Source: Sulfurimonas hongkongensis (GTDB lineage Bacteria; Campylobacterota; Campylobacteria; Campylobacterales; Sulfurimonadaceae). From it: a stretch of DNA of 39,585 bases. Both the position numbers and the translations under genes were made by a program. This document shows positions 28,614 through 36,492 of the stretch, in pieces. A model generated the notes under the pieces. That model was not told the DNA's origin and did not search any database. It saw nothing but the letters and a program-made list of their open reading frames with translations. Location: contig NZ_AUPZ01000021.1 in assembly GCF_000445475.1 (NCBI RefSeq), positions 1 to 39,585 of the forward strand, given 5' to 3'. Positions within the stretch are counted from its first letter, which is position 1; each line of letters begins with the position of its first letter.

Positions 28614-30241
28614 CTCTAAAACCAAATTCTACACTCTTTCATTCAAATTCATTAGGTGGTTTACTCTTTGTTATATCTCTTGCAACGCTCTTCATAAGCT
28701 ACACCCTCCCCATAGGCTTTATAACAGGTAATTCCTCATACTGGCTAAGCCAACATGATGATATTACGCAGTACCTAGCAGGTTTTAACGCTTACTTTAA
28801 CGAAGATTGGCACTTTCCTCTCTTTAAGATAGACTCATTTAACTATCCCATAGGAACAAGAAGCACTTTTGTAGATATCATTCCCATCTACTCACTACTG
28901 TTAAAACTAATACTCCCAAAGTCACTCTTTGGGATCAACCCCTTTGGTTACTATATAGCACTCTGTTTTATAGCACAAGGTATCTCTGCATGGCTTATTC
29001 TAAGAGTTTTAAACATAAACTCATACCTCGCACTTCTAATTCTTAGCACATTTTTTATACTCTCTGCCTCGTTCTTAGCAAGATTAGGACATATCTCTTT
29101 GATGTCACATTTTATTATTCTTTTAAGTTTTGCTCTCTACATTAGAGCCAAAAAAACCCCATACCAACCCTTTCTGTGGACAGCTCTTTTAACAGTTGCA
29201 TTCTATATAAATATATATCTCTTTACTATGTCTCTTACTATTTTCTTTGCAACCATTGTCACAAACCTCAAAAGACTTCAACTAAAACAAAACCTCACGC
29301 AATTTTTTACGCCTCTACTTCTCATAGCTCTAACCTCATATCTAACAATATTTCCACTGCCATCAGGAGAATTTGCACAAGATTTCGGCTGGGGATATTA
29401 CTCGATGAACCTGCTGGCTCCCTTTTATGGAGGAGCTTTTATAAGTATTCCAAATGCCGAGATGCCAGGACAATACGAAGGCTTTAACTACTTAGGTTTA
29501 GGTCTAATCTTCTTGTTAATTTATGCAATCTATCTTCAAAGAAAGCATGATAGAGGGTTTTTCACTCGTCACCGCTATATATTTATATTGTTTATACTTT
29601 TTTTTATCTACTCTCTCTCATATAAAATTTACTTTGGAACTTTTAAAATCGCAAGCATCCACTACCCAAGTCTTTTGGATTCACTAGTCCACCAGTTCAG
29701 AGCATCAGGCAGATTTTTCTGGCCAGTAGGTTATGCAGTTGCCATCTTTAGCGTTGTTATGGTTTTAAGACATACAAACAGTAAAAAAGCAGCCTTTATT
29801 CTACTCTTAACACTGCTTCTTCAAGTAGCAGATTTAAGACAAAGAGTAAGTCTATTTATCCAAACCACAAACAGAGTGTCTCCTACACATATAAATTTTC
29901 AAAACCTAAAAAAAGCAATAGGACAAGAGAAAAAACATATCTACTTCTATCCAAAATTTCGTTGTTCAAAATTACCACCACATAACACTATTTTACCAAC
30001 TATGCTCTATGCCTCACAAAATTCCATGACTATCAACACAGGCTATATAGCACGCTATCAACCAGATTGTAACGATACAAAAAAAGAAATATCAGCATCT
30101 TCGCTAAAAAACTCCATCTATATCTTTGCAAAAGATGAGTTCACACAAGAGCAAATAGATAACTTTTTTGATAAACAACTTAGCATAACTTGCTCACAGA
30201 TAGACCTACTTACAATATGCAAAGAGGAGAAAGCAAAATGA
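28610..30241 (+). CDS. Multi-TM GT-C-like membrane protein (DUF6311 type)
   Basis: A 543-aa inner-membrane protein with about ten or more TM helices and a large first periplasmic loop carrying the Asp-Asp pair in WLSQHDDITQYLAGF, the placement expected for a GT-C transferase that uses a lipid-linked sugar. A short soluble C-terminal part follows. The frame is open from 28559, but the ATG at 28610 overlaps the preceding stop (ATGA) and has GGAGAT 9 bases upstream, so it is the true start. It precedes GtrB- and GtrA-like genes. The set resembles the three-gene gtr cassettes that glucosylate O-antigen in the periplasm, with this protein in the role of the serotype-specific transferase. Family identity is from memory of the motif and less sure. 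Confidence 0.75.
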   Translation: MTLKPNSTLFHSNSLGGLLFVISLATLFISYTLPIGFITGNSSYWLSQHDDITQYLAGFNAYFNEDWHFPLFKIDSFNYPIGTRSTFVDIIPIYSLLLKLILPKSLFGINPFGYYIALCFIAQGISAWLILRVLNINSYLALLILSTFFILSASFLARLGHISLMSHFIILLSFALYIRAKKTPYQPFLWTALLTVAFYINIYLFTMSLTIFFATIVTNLKRLQLKQNLTQFFTPLLLIALTSYLTIFPLPSGEFAQDFGWGYYSMNLLAPFYGGAFISIPNAEMPGQYEGFNYLGLGLIFLLIYAIYLQRKHDRGFFTRHRYIFILFILFFIYSLSYKIYFGTFKIASIHYPSLLDSLVHQFRASGRFFWPVGYAVAIFSVVMVLRHTNSKKAAFILLLTLLLQVADLRQRVSLFIQTTNRVSPTHINFQNLKKAIGQEKKHIYFYPKFRCSKLPPHNTILPTMLYASQNSMTINTGYIARYQPDCNDTKKEISASSLKNSIYIFAKDEFTQEQIDNFFDKQLSITCSQIDLLTICKEEKAK

Positions 30242-31176
30242 AGAAAATCTCTCTTATAGTTCCATGTTATAATGAAGAGCAAAATATAGAGCTCTTTATC
30301 AACGCAGTTGATAAACTATTTAAAACCATCCCCTACAAACTAGAACTAATCACCATAAACGATGGTAGCAATGATGAAACACTCTCAAAATTGCTAAAGA
30401 TGCAAGAGACTCACAGCTACATAAAGGTCGTAGACCTCTCACGAAACTTTGGTAAAGAGTCAGCTCTCTCAGCAGGACTCTTCCATGTCACAGGCGATGC
30501 TGCAATCCCTATAGATGCAGACTTGCAACATCCAATCGAGCTTATCCCACAGATGATTGAGTTATGGCTCAAAGGTTATGAGGTTGTTTTAGCAAAACGC
30601 ACAAGCAGGAAAACAGACACAGCCTTCCAAAGAGTAACTGCACAAATCTTCTACAAACTTCACAACAAGATCTCAGACATAGAGATACCAGCAGATGTAG
30701 GTGATTTTCGTCTGATGGATAGAAGTGTAGTAAATGCACTAAATGAACTAAAAGAGAACCGCCGTTTCATGAAAGGGCTATTTGCTTGGGTAGGATTTAA
30801 AACAACTTCTATCCTATATGAAGTCTCTCCACGACTCCATGGTACCTCAAAGTTCAAAACATGGCAGCTATGGAACTTTGCACTAGAAGGCATAACCAGT
30901 TTTAGTACAGCACCACTTAAAATCTGGACTTATGCAGGAGTAGTTATAGCTGGCATCTCTTTACTCTATGCACTCTACATCATCATAAAAACCCTACTAT
31001 TTGGTTCAGACCTAGCAGGTTATCCCTCCATCCTAGTCTCTATCCTCTTTATGGGCGGCATTCAACTTATTAGTATCGGGACCCTAGGCGAGTATATAGG
31101 ACGTATCTATATGGAGAGCAAAAACAGACCGCCATATATCATAAGAAAAACTTACACAAAAGAGAAGACTAACTAA
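30238..31176 (+). CDS. GtrB-like polyprenyl-phosphate glycosyltransferase (GT2)
   Basis: Transfers a sugar to undecaprenyl phosphate on the cytosolic face, giving the lipid-linked donor for periplasmic decoration. The GT2 domain has LIVPCYNEEQNIELF at the N-terminus, NDGSNDET and the donor-binding DADLQHP. Two TM helices near residues 235-300 and a C-terminal LGEYIGRIYMESKNRP motif are typical of the GtrB/DPM1 group. The ATG at 30238 is chosen over an upstream in-frame start because it overlaps the previous stop and has GAGGAGA upstream; this gives 312 aa. GtrA-like gene follows 2 bases later. Confidence 0.92.
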   Translation: MKKISLIVPCYNEEQNIELFINAVDKLFKTIPYKLELITINDGSNDETLSKLLKMQETHSYIKVVDLSRNFGKESALSAGLFHVTGDAAIPIDADLQHPIELIPQMIELWLKGYEVVLAKRTSRKTDTAFQRVTAQIFYKLHNKISDIEIPADVGDFRLMDRSVVNALNELKENRRFMKGLFAWVGFKTTSILYEVSPRLHGTSKFKTWQLWNFALEGITSFSTAPLKIWTYAGVVIAGISLLYALYIIIKTLLFGSDLAGYPSILVSILFMGGIQLISIGTLGEYIGRIYMESKNRPPYIIRKTYTKEKTN

Positions 31177-31178
31177 GC

Positions 31179-31559
31179 ATGAGTTCAAAAACCAAAAGAG
31201 AGTTCTATGTTTTTGCACTCATTGGCATATTTAACACCCTGACGCACCTTCTAGTAGTTATATCGCTTGTTGAGAAACTCTACCTAAACCCAACTCTCTC
31301 AAACACCATAGCCTTTTTAGTCGCAAACACCATATCATTTTTTTTAAACTCAAGCTACACCTTTAAAACAAAACCCTCTCTCTACACCTACAAACGCTTT
31401 ATCCTAGCCTCTTTATTTGCACTCTTTGCAACCATCTCTCTCTCCGCCTTTGCAGAGTTTATGAGATGGCACTATCTCATAGGCGTCTCATTGGTTATTT
31501 TTATCTCACCCGTGCTAACATTCGTGCTACAAAAATATTGGACATTTAAAAAGGCATAA
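31179..31559 (+). CDS. GtrA-family membrane protein (putative polyprenyl-sugar flippase)
   Basis: A small four-TM protein of 126 aa with the family features FALIGIFNTLTHLLV, a NTISFFLNSSYTFK segment and a C-terminal LTFVLQKYWTFK. GtrA proteins are thought to flip undecaprenyl-phosphate-linked sugars made by GtrB. The gene lies between gtrB-like and acyltransferase genes with 2-base gaps. It supports the reading of 28610-31559 as a side-chain glycosylation cassette. Confidence 0.92.
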   Translation: MSSKTKREFYVFALIGIFNTLTHLLVVISLVEKLYLNPTLSNTIAFLVANTISFFLNSSYTFKTKPSLYTYKRFILASLFALFATISLSAFAEFMRWHYLIGVSLVIFISPVLTFVLQKYWTFKKA

Positions 31560-31561
31560 AG

Positions 31562-32539
31562 ATGTTTGGTTATCTAAGATTTATACTAGCTAGCATGGTG
31601 GTTTTATCACACACGGGAGTAAGCATCTATGGTCTTAGTCCAGGAGTGATGGCGGTAGTGCTTTTTTATGTTTTAGCAGGTTATGTTGTATCTCATCTAT
31701 ATGAAGATATCTTCAAAAACAAAAAAAATAGACTAAGATATTTCATAAAAGATAGACTACTACGCATCTTCCCTCTATATATATACATAGCAACTCTAAC
31801 ACTTATCTTTATAAACTTAACTTCACTATCACACTCTTCATACTCCATAACAGCTATCTTGGGCAATCTTTTTATCATCCCTCTAAATTACTATATGTAC
31901 GCAGACTTTGCTCTGCTAAGTGCCTCAGGGGTAGATTGGTGGCTCATCCCTCCAGCTTGGTCACTAGGCACAGAGCTTCAAGCATATCTGCTCCTAGCCC
32001 TTACCATCAACAAAAAAACCATCTTTATCTCCTTGTCGCTTATTTCTTTTACTATATACATCATAGCAAACCTCTCCATCTTGCACCCCGACCACTTTGG
32101 CTATAGATTTATCATAGGAGTATTTTTTATCTTTAGCGTAGGAGCAGCTATAAACAAGAGTCATCTCACGCACAACCGTTACTTCCTAATCTTTATCTAC
32201 ACAAGCATGACAACTCTTATGACTATCTTTAGCATAAAAAACTACTTTAGCCCAACCTACACAAAGGAGACTTTTATAGCACTACTAGTAGGTATCCCAC
32301 TTATATATGCTCTAAAACATATAAAGATCAAACTACCCCTAAACTCATTGCTAGGTTCTCTCTCTTATGGTGTTTTCTTAAGCCACTTCCTCAGCATCTG
32401 GATTTTGCAATATTTAGGCTTTAGCAAAAATCACTCTCTCTTATATCTCATCTCCATTTTTATCCTCTCTATTCTCGTGTCATACAGTGGTATAGTACTT
32501 ATAGAAAAAAAAGTAACAAAATTAAGAGGTATTGCATAA
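31562..32539 (+). CDS. Acyltransferase family 3 membrane protein (OafA/NodX-like)
   Basis: An inner-membrane O-acyltransferase, probably adding acetyl groups to a surface polysaccharide. The 325-aa protein has about ten TM helices. The catalytic-type His is in VVLSHTGVSIYG near residue 20, and the conserved RLLRIFPLYIYI follows at about residues 60-72. No periplasmic SGNH domain is attached. It is the last gene before the S-layer-like gene's promoter, and no clear terminator follows it. Confidence 0.88.
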   Translation: MFGYLRFILASMVVLSHTGVSIYGLSPGVMAVVLFYVLAGYVVSHLYEDIFKNKKNRLRYFIKDRLLRIFPLYIYIATLTLIFINLTSLSHSSYSITAILGNLFIIPLNYYMYADFALLSASGVDWWLIPPAWSLGTELQAYLLLALTINKKTIFISLSLISFTIYIIANLSILHPDHFGYRFIIGVFFIFSVGAAINKSHLTHNRYFLIFIYTSMTTLMTIFSIKNYFSPTYTKETFIALLVGIPLIYALKHIKIKLPLNSLLGSLSYGVFLSHFLSIWILQYLGFSKNHSLLYLISIFILSILVSYSGIVLIEKKVTKLRGIA

Positions 32540-32555
32540 AAAATGACATTTAATG

Positions 32556-32584
32556 TTCAAACTTTAAGATTTGTATGCTAAGAT
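32556..32584 (+). promoter_or_regulatory. Candidate sigma70 promoter of the S-layer-like gene
   Basis: TTCAAA (32556-32561), a 17-base spacer, then TAAGAT (32579-32584) with an extended TG one base before it. Transcription would start near 32591, giving a leader of about 165 bases, unusually long for this compact region and in keeping with a strongly expressed, independently controlled gene. Confidence 0.55.
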
Positions 32585-32591
32585 ATCAACA

Positions 32592-32619
32592 AGTATTTTA
32601 AATAAATACTATCGATAGT
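32592..32619. promoter_or_regulatory. Two overlapping inverted repeats at the predicted 5' end of the S-layer mRNA
   Basis: AGTATTT (32592-32598) can pair with AAATACT (32604-32610), making a hairpin right at the predicted 5' end. ACTATCGATAGT (32608-32619) is a perfect 12-base palindrome that shares ACT with it, so the two pairings exclude each other. A 5' stem protects some highly expressed outer-membrane mRNAs from decay; the palindrome could also bind a regulator. Confidence 0.5.
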
Positions 32620-32630
32620 GAGGTGATTGT

Positions 32631-32699
32631 ATGTTTATCTACGGTCTAATAAACGGTTCACATGTAAATGGTGCACCTATTTTATGTCTAGCCTATTAG
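32631..32699 (+). CDS. Possible 22-aa leader peptide upstream of the S-layer-like gene
   Basis: A small ORF (MFIYGLINGS..., ending CLAY and TAG) lies wholly in the leader. Its ribosome site GAGGTGAT at 32620-32627 matches eight bases of the 16S anti-Shine-Dalgarno, as strong as that of the main gene, and is 3 bases from the ATG. The peptide is hydrophobic with Gly, Asn and one Cys and resembles nothing I know. It may be a translated leader that controls the downstream gene, or a chance ORF. The stop is 57 bases before the main ATG. Confidence 0.35.
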   Translation: MFIYGLINGSHVNGAPILCLAY

Positions 32700-32755
32700 A
32701 ACTAGATTTATATAACGATTACAAATTTTTTTACGTTCCTTAAGGAGGAAACAAA

Positions 32756-35700
32756 ATGGCTTTAACAAAAACTCAAGTATCTCAACTCTATGTATCTTTA
32801 TTCGGAAGAGCATCAGAGGGTGAAGGTAATACACACTGGCAAGCAGAAGCCGATATGGCAACAGCTGCAAACGCTATGTTAGATACAGATGCTGCAAACA
32901 CATACTTTGGTGGCGAGCTTGCTGATCAAGCGTTTATTGAGTATATTTACTTAAACACACTTGGTAAAACATATGCAGAAGATAGCTCTGGTGTTGACTT
33001 TTGGACAAATGCTCTTGCAACAAACTCAAGAGGCACAGTAGTTGCAGAACTTATTAAGTCAGCAGTAGAGATCCAAAACACAGCTCCAACAGCAGCTTCT
33101 CAACAATTTGCTAACCGTGTAGAAGTATCTGACTATACAGCGGACACTCTAGCAACACCTCCAGCAGACTATGCAACATCAACTGCATTCGCTTCAGCTA
33201 ACAAACCAGCAGGTGCATTGACTGTTACTGATGACGCAGCTACTGTTACTACTGCAAAATCTAAGATTGATTCAGTTAACCCTGACCATGGCGAGACTTT
33301 CGTGCTTACTAAAAGTGTCAGCGATGAAGTAGTAAACGGTACTGAAAAAAATGACATATTTGATGCTACTGAACTTGGCTCACTTCAAAATGGTGACTTA
33401 GTATTAGATAACACTACGACAGATAGCGATATTTTAAACGCTTCAGTAAACTCTGATAGCATATCTGCAAGAATCCAAAATGTTGAAACACTTAACATTC
33501 AAGGTGAGTTTGTAAAAACAGGATTTAATCTTACAAATGTGAGTGGCACAAAAGATCTTAACCTAAGCACTAAAATCGCTGGTGGTGTAGCAACTGTTAC
33601 AGCTGCAAACTCACTAAATGCTGAAAACATCAACGCTGGTACAAACATAGCTACTCTTGATATTACTTCACTTACATCTGGAACAAGAGATGAAGTAACT
33701 GTAGATGCAGGTGCTGCTACAACTATTAACCTAACAGGTGCTGCAGCTGGTGCTGATAACTATAATGTAACAGCTACTGATGATGCTACAGTTACTTTAA
33801 CAACTATTAACTCAGCTGGTGATACTGTTACTATAAACGCTGCAGGTGAATTAGAATTAGACTCTGCTCAAGGTGCTGCTGCTGGTGTTACTACTATGAC
33901 TCAAAATCTTGAGTTAGATATCAACGCAAGTGATGATTTAGAAGTAACACTTTCTCAAAGCGCTGCAGGTGCCCTTATCGGTAAAGAAGTTACTTTATCA
34001 GGAAATGGTGACATCACATTAGTGAGTACAAATGGACTTGATTTAATGGGTAGTTATGACACAACTGTAGGGGTAGTACAAAATTATGACGGTGTAAAAG
34101 TAACTGCTTCAAACAGTGGAGTTTCTACAATTGCTATTGATACTTTGACTCTTAATAACACAGTAGCAGCAAGCGTTGCAACGATTGATCTATCTAAAGC
34201 AGCTGTAGATATTATTAGTCTAACTGGTGGTACAGCTGGAGCAGCTGCAGTAAATACAACTGGTACAACTACTATCAACGAAAACACAACACTAAACCTT
34301 GCAGCTGACTTAGGTGGTAATGGTTTGACTTTAAATGTAGATAATGGAGATAAAGATACAGCATTTACAACTGGTACTGCTATGATGACTATCTCTGAAG
34401 CACAAACTTCAGCTGGTTCTGTAATAACAACAGGTGCATCGGTAGATACACTACTTATCTCTGCAGAAGCTGATGAAGTAACAGACTATGATGCTGATGA
34501 AAATGGATTTGATGAAATCTCTTCTATGGTTGTAGATGATGTTACTTTAAGTGCTGCAGTTTCTACTGGTGGTGCTACAACTGATACTTCAACTGATGTT
34601 ATGGTTGTTCAAGGTGATGAAAACATCACATTTAACAACATCACTGTTATGAACTACGGTCAAGTAATCTCTGCTGCTAGCCTTGAGGGAGACCTTACAA
34701 TCAATAGTGTAACAGACTCAGATGTTGGTGCGACTGCAAATGCTGCGAAGTTTGTAACTATCGTTGGCGGTAAAGGTGATGATATTATTACTACAGGTAC
34801 TAATACAAAACTTGATGTACAAGCAATGTACGGAGATAACATTATAAATGTAGCGACTGCTGCAGCTGGTACTAAAGTAACAACTGGTGCTGGAGATGAT
34901 AGAATTACTTCAAGTACTACTGCTACAACTATCAAAGCTGGTGCAGGTAACGATACTGTTATTGCAGCTGGAAATGATACTATCTGGACAGAAGCTGGAA
35001 GTGATAAAATTGAAATTACTGATAACCTTGCTACAGTAGGTACTGTTACAGTAAAAGATTTTGTTAAAGGTACAGATACTGTAGTTCTTACTACTGCAAC
35101 TGCTGCTGGTAATATCAGACTTGATAATCTAGATGTAGCTGCTGGTGTATATACAGTTGCTGGAACTGCTGCTGGTGCTGGTGTTTGGGATGTCAAACTT
35201 GAAAATAGTGGTACACTATTAAGCTCAAAAGACATGAGAGATTCTATCCAAGTTAGAAATGTAACTCTTGATACTACAGCTGCATCTGTAAATGTTCTTG
35301 GTAATAAAGATGATTCTGTAATTGTTGCAGCAGGAAAAATGGCAACTGTTACTTTAGGTGGTGGAGATGACTCAGTTGAAATTGTAACAGCTGCTGCTGC
35401 TACTGCTCCTCACGCAACTATCAAAGACTTTACAGTTGGTGAAGATAAGGTTATTTTAACTAGTGCTTCATCTACTGCTTCAACAAAAGTTAATGTAAAT
35501 CTTAAGAATGTATCTGATGTTCTAGGTGTATACACTATCGGTGATGCAACAATTGGAGCTGATATTAAGCTTGAAAATGGTGGAAGTGATATCGTAACTG
35601 ATAATGACTTAGAATCAATGGTGCAACTTGGTAAAGCGACTGCTGCATTTACTGTAGAAAATGCAGCTACAGCTACAGCTGCAACTGATAGTAGTGTAAC

Positions 35701-36346
35701 AGTAAGTGGTGGTAAGTTTGATGATGTTGTTGAATTAGTATTTACAGCTAATACAACTGGAAAGGAAAACAATGTTACTTACAACTTTAAAAACGATGGT
35801 GGTGTTGATACGATAATTATGGCTGCAAATGTTGCAGCAACTGGAGCAAATGTAGATCATGGTTCTTATGTCGATTTCAACCAAATCACAGGTATAGATA
35901 CAATCACTGATGCAGCTAATAAAAAAGTTGATTTAGCAGCTAATGCGTCTAAAATTGCAGATGCTAAAGATAGTGCTGTATATGTATTTGCTGATAGTAG
36001 TGATGGTACAGGAAGTGCAGAGATTACAACTTTCGTAAAACATACAGCAAATGGTTATACACAAGAGGTAATAGATGATGAGATAGCAGCATTTATTAAC
36101 GCTGGTCTTGGTGTACAAGATGGTGAAAACTATATAGTAGTTATCAACGATCAATCTACTGCAACATATCAGGCTGCAGCTGGTGGCGGACAAGATGTTG
36201 GTACAACAGACTACGACGCTTATGCTTACCTAGTAAAAGGTGATGCAGATGGTGTTCAAGCTGACAACATCACTTTAATCGGTATGTTAGATGATGACAA
36301 TGGAACTGCAGGTGACACTGTTTTCACAGCTCTAGATATCGCATAA
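32756..36346 (+). CDS. Large RTX/DUF4214 beta-repeat protein, probable S-layer-like T1SS substrate
   Basis: A 1196-aa secreted protein. Residues 1-110 resemble a DUF4214-type helical domain (SQLYVSLFGRASEGEG, then IYLNTLGKTYAEDSSGVDFW), as also seen at the N-terminus of RsaA-like S-layer proteins and likely the anchor. The rest is rich in Thr, Ala, Val, Asp and Gly in beta-strand repeats, with RTX-like calcium motifs GGKGDD (671), GAGDDR (711), GAGNDT (729) and GGGDDS (868). Two copies of a unit of about 123 aa start at 766 (VKDFVKGTDTVVLT) and 889 (IKDFTVGEDKVILT). I see no cysteine and no Sec signal; the acidic and Thr/Ala-rich C-terminus is right for an uncleaved T1SS signal. It has a TAAGGAGG ribosome site, its own promoter and terminator, all fitting an abundant product. 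A large adhesin is the alternative. Confidence 0.85.
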   Translation: MALTKTQVSQLYVSLFGRASEGEGNTHWQAEADMATAANAMLDTDAANTYFGGELADQAFIEYIYLNTLGKTYAEDSSGVDFWTNALATNSRGTVVAELIKSAVEIQNTAPTAASQQFANRVEVSDYTADTLATPPADYATSTAFASANKPAGALTVTDDAATVTTAKSKIDSVNPDHGETFVLTKSVSDEVVNGTEKNDIFDATELGSLQNGDLVLDNTTTDSDILNASVNSDSISARIQNVETLNIQGEFVKTGFNLTNVSGTKDLNLSTKIAGGVATVTAANSLNAENINAGTNIATLDITSLTSGTRDEVTVDAGAATTINLTGAAAGADNYNVTATDDATVTLTTINSAGDTVTINAAGELELDSAQGAAAGVTTMTQNLELDINASDDLEVTLSQSAAGALIGKEVTLSGNGDITLVSTNGLDLMGSYDTTVGVVQNYDGVKVTASNSGVSTIAIDTLTLNNTVAASVATIDLSKAAVDIISLTGGTAGAAAVNTTGTTTINENTTLNLAADLGGNGLTLNVDNGDKDTAFTTGTAMMTISEAQTSAGSVITTGASVDTLLISAEADEVTDYDADENGFDEISSMVVDDVTLSAAVSTGGATTDTSTDVMVVQGDENITFNNITVMNYGQVISAASLEGDLTINSVTDSDVGATANAAKFVTIVGGKGDDIITTGTNTKLDVQAMYGDNIINVATAAAGTKVTTGAGDDRITSSTTATTIKAGAGNDTVIAAGNDTIWTEAGSDKIEITDNLATVGTVTVKDFVKGTDTVVLTTATAAGNIRLDNLDVAAGVYTVAGTAAGAGVWDVKLENSGTLLSSKDMRDSIQVRNVTLDTTAASVNVLGNKDDSVIVAAGKMATVTLGGGDDSVEIVTAAAATAPHATIKDFTVGEDKVILTSASSTASTKVNVNLKNVSDVLGVYTIGDATIGADIKLENGGSDIVTDNDLESMVQLGKATAAFTVENAATATAATDSSVTVSGGKFDDVVELVFTANTTGKENNVTYNFKNDGGVDTIIMAANVAATGANVDHGSYVDFNQITGIDTITDAANKKVDLAANASKIADAKDSAVYVFADSSDGTGSAEITTFVKHTANGYTQEVIDDEIAAFINAGLGVQDGENYIVVINDQSTATYQAAAGGGQDVGTTDYDAYAYLVKGDADGVQADNITLIGMLDDDNGTAGDTVFTALDIA

Positions 36347-36375
36347 TCTCTTTTAACCATAAAGAGTTAACTTTT

Positions 36376-36415
36376 GGCATACTCTTCCCCTTTTGGGAAG
36401 GGTTGCCATTTTATT
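36376..36415 (+). terminator. Rho-independent terminator after the S-layer-like gene
   Basis: CTTCCC (36384-36389), loop CTTTT, GGGAAG (36395-36400), extended by GGCA (36376-36379) with TGCC (36404-36407), then ATTTTATTT. A second small stem (CTCTTT/AAAGAG, 36347-36366) precedes it. This isolates the gene as a monocistronic unit, perhaps with some readthrough into the sulfotransferase operon. Confidence 0.75.
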
Positions 36416-36492
36416 TAATCCCCAAACAGTTTTATATTTTAGTGTGTGTAGACTCACCTACTCAAATATAAAAAGAACAATGAAAGCAGTCT

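Noticed and set aside
34660-35235. 191-aa antisense ORF inside the S-layer-like gene
   Set aside because: The Ala/Thr/Val-rich codon pattern of the sense gene leaves the antisense frame open. The translation is low-complexity Val/Ser/Pro/Ala without any motif.
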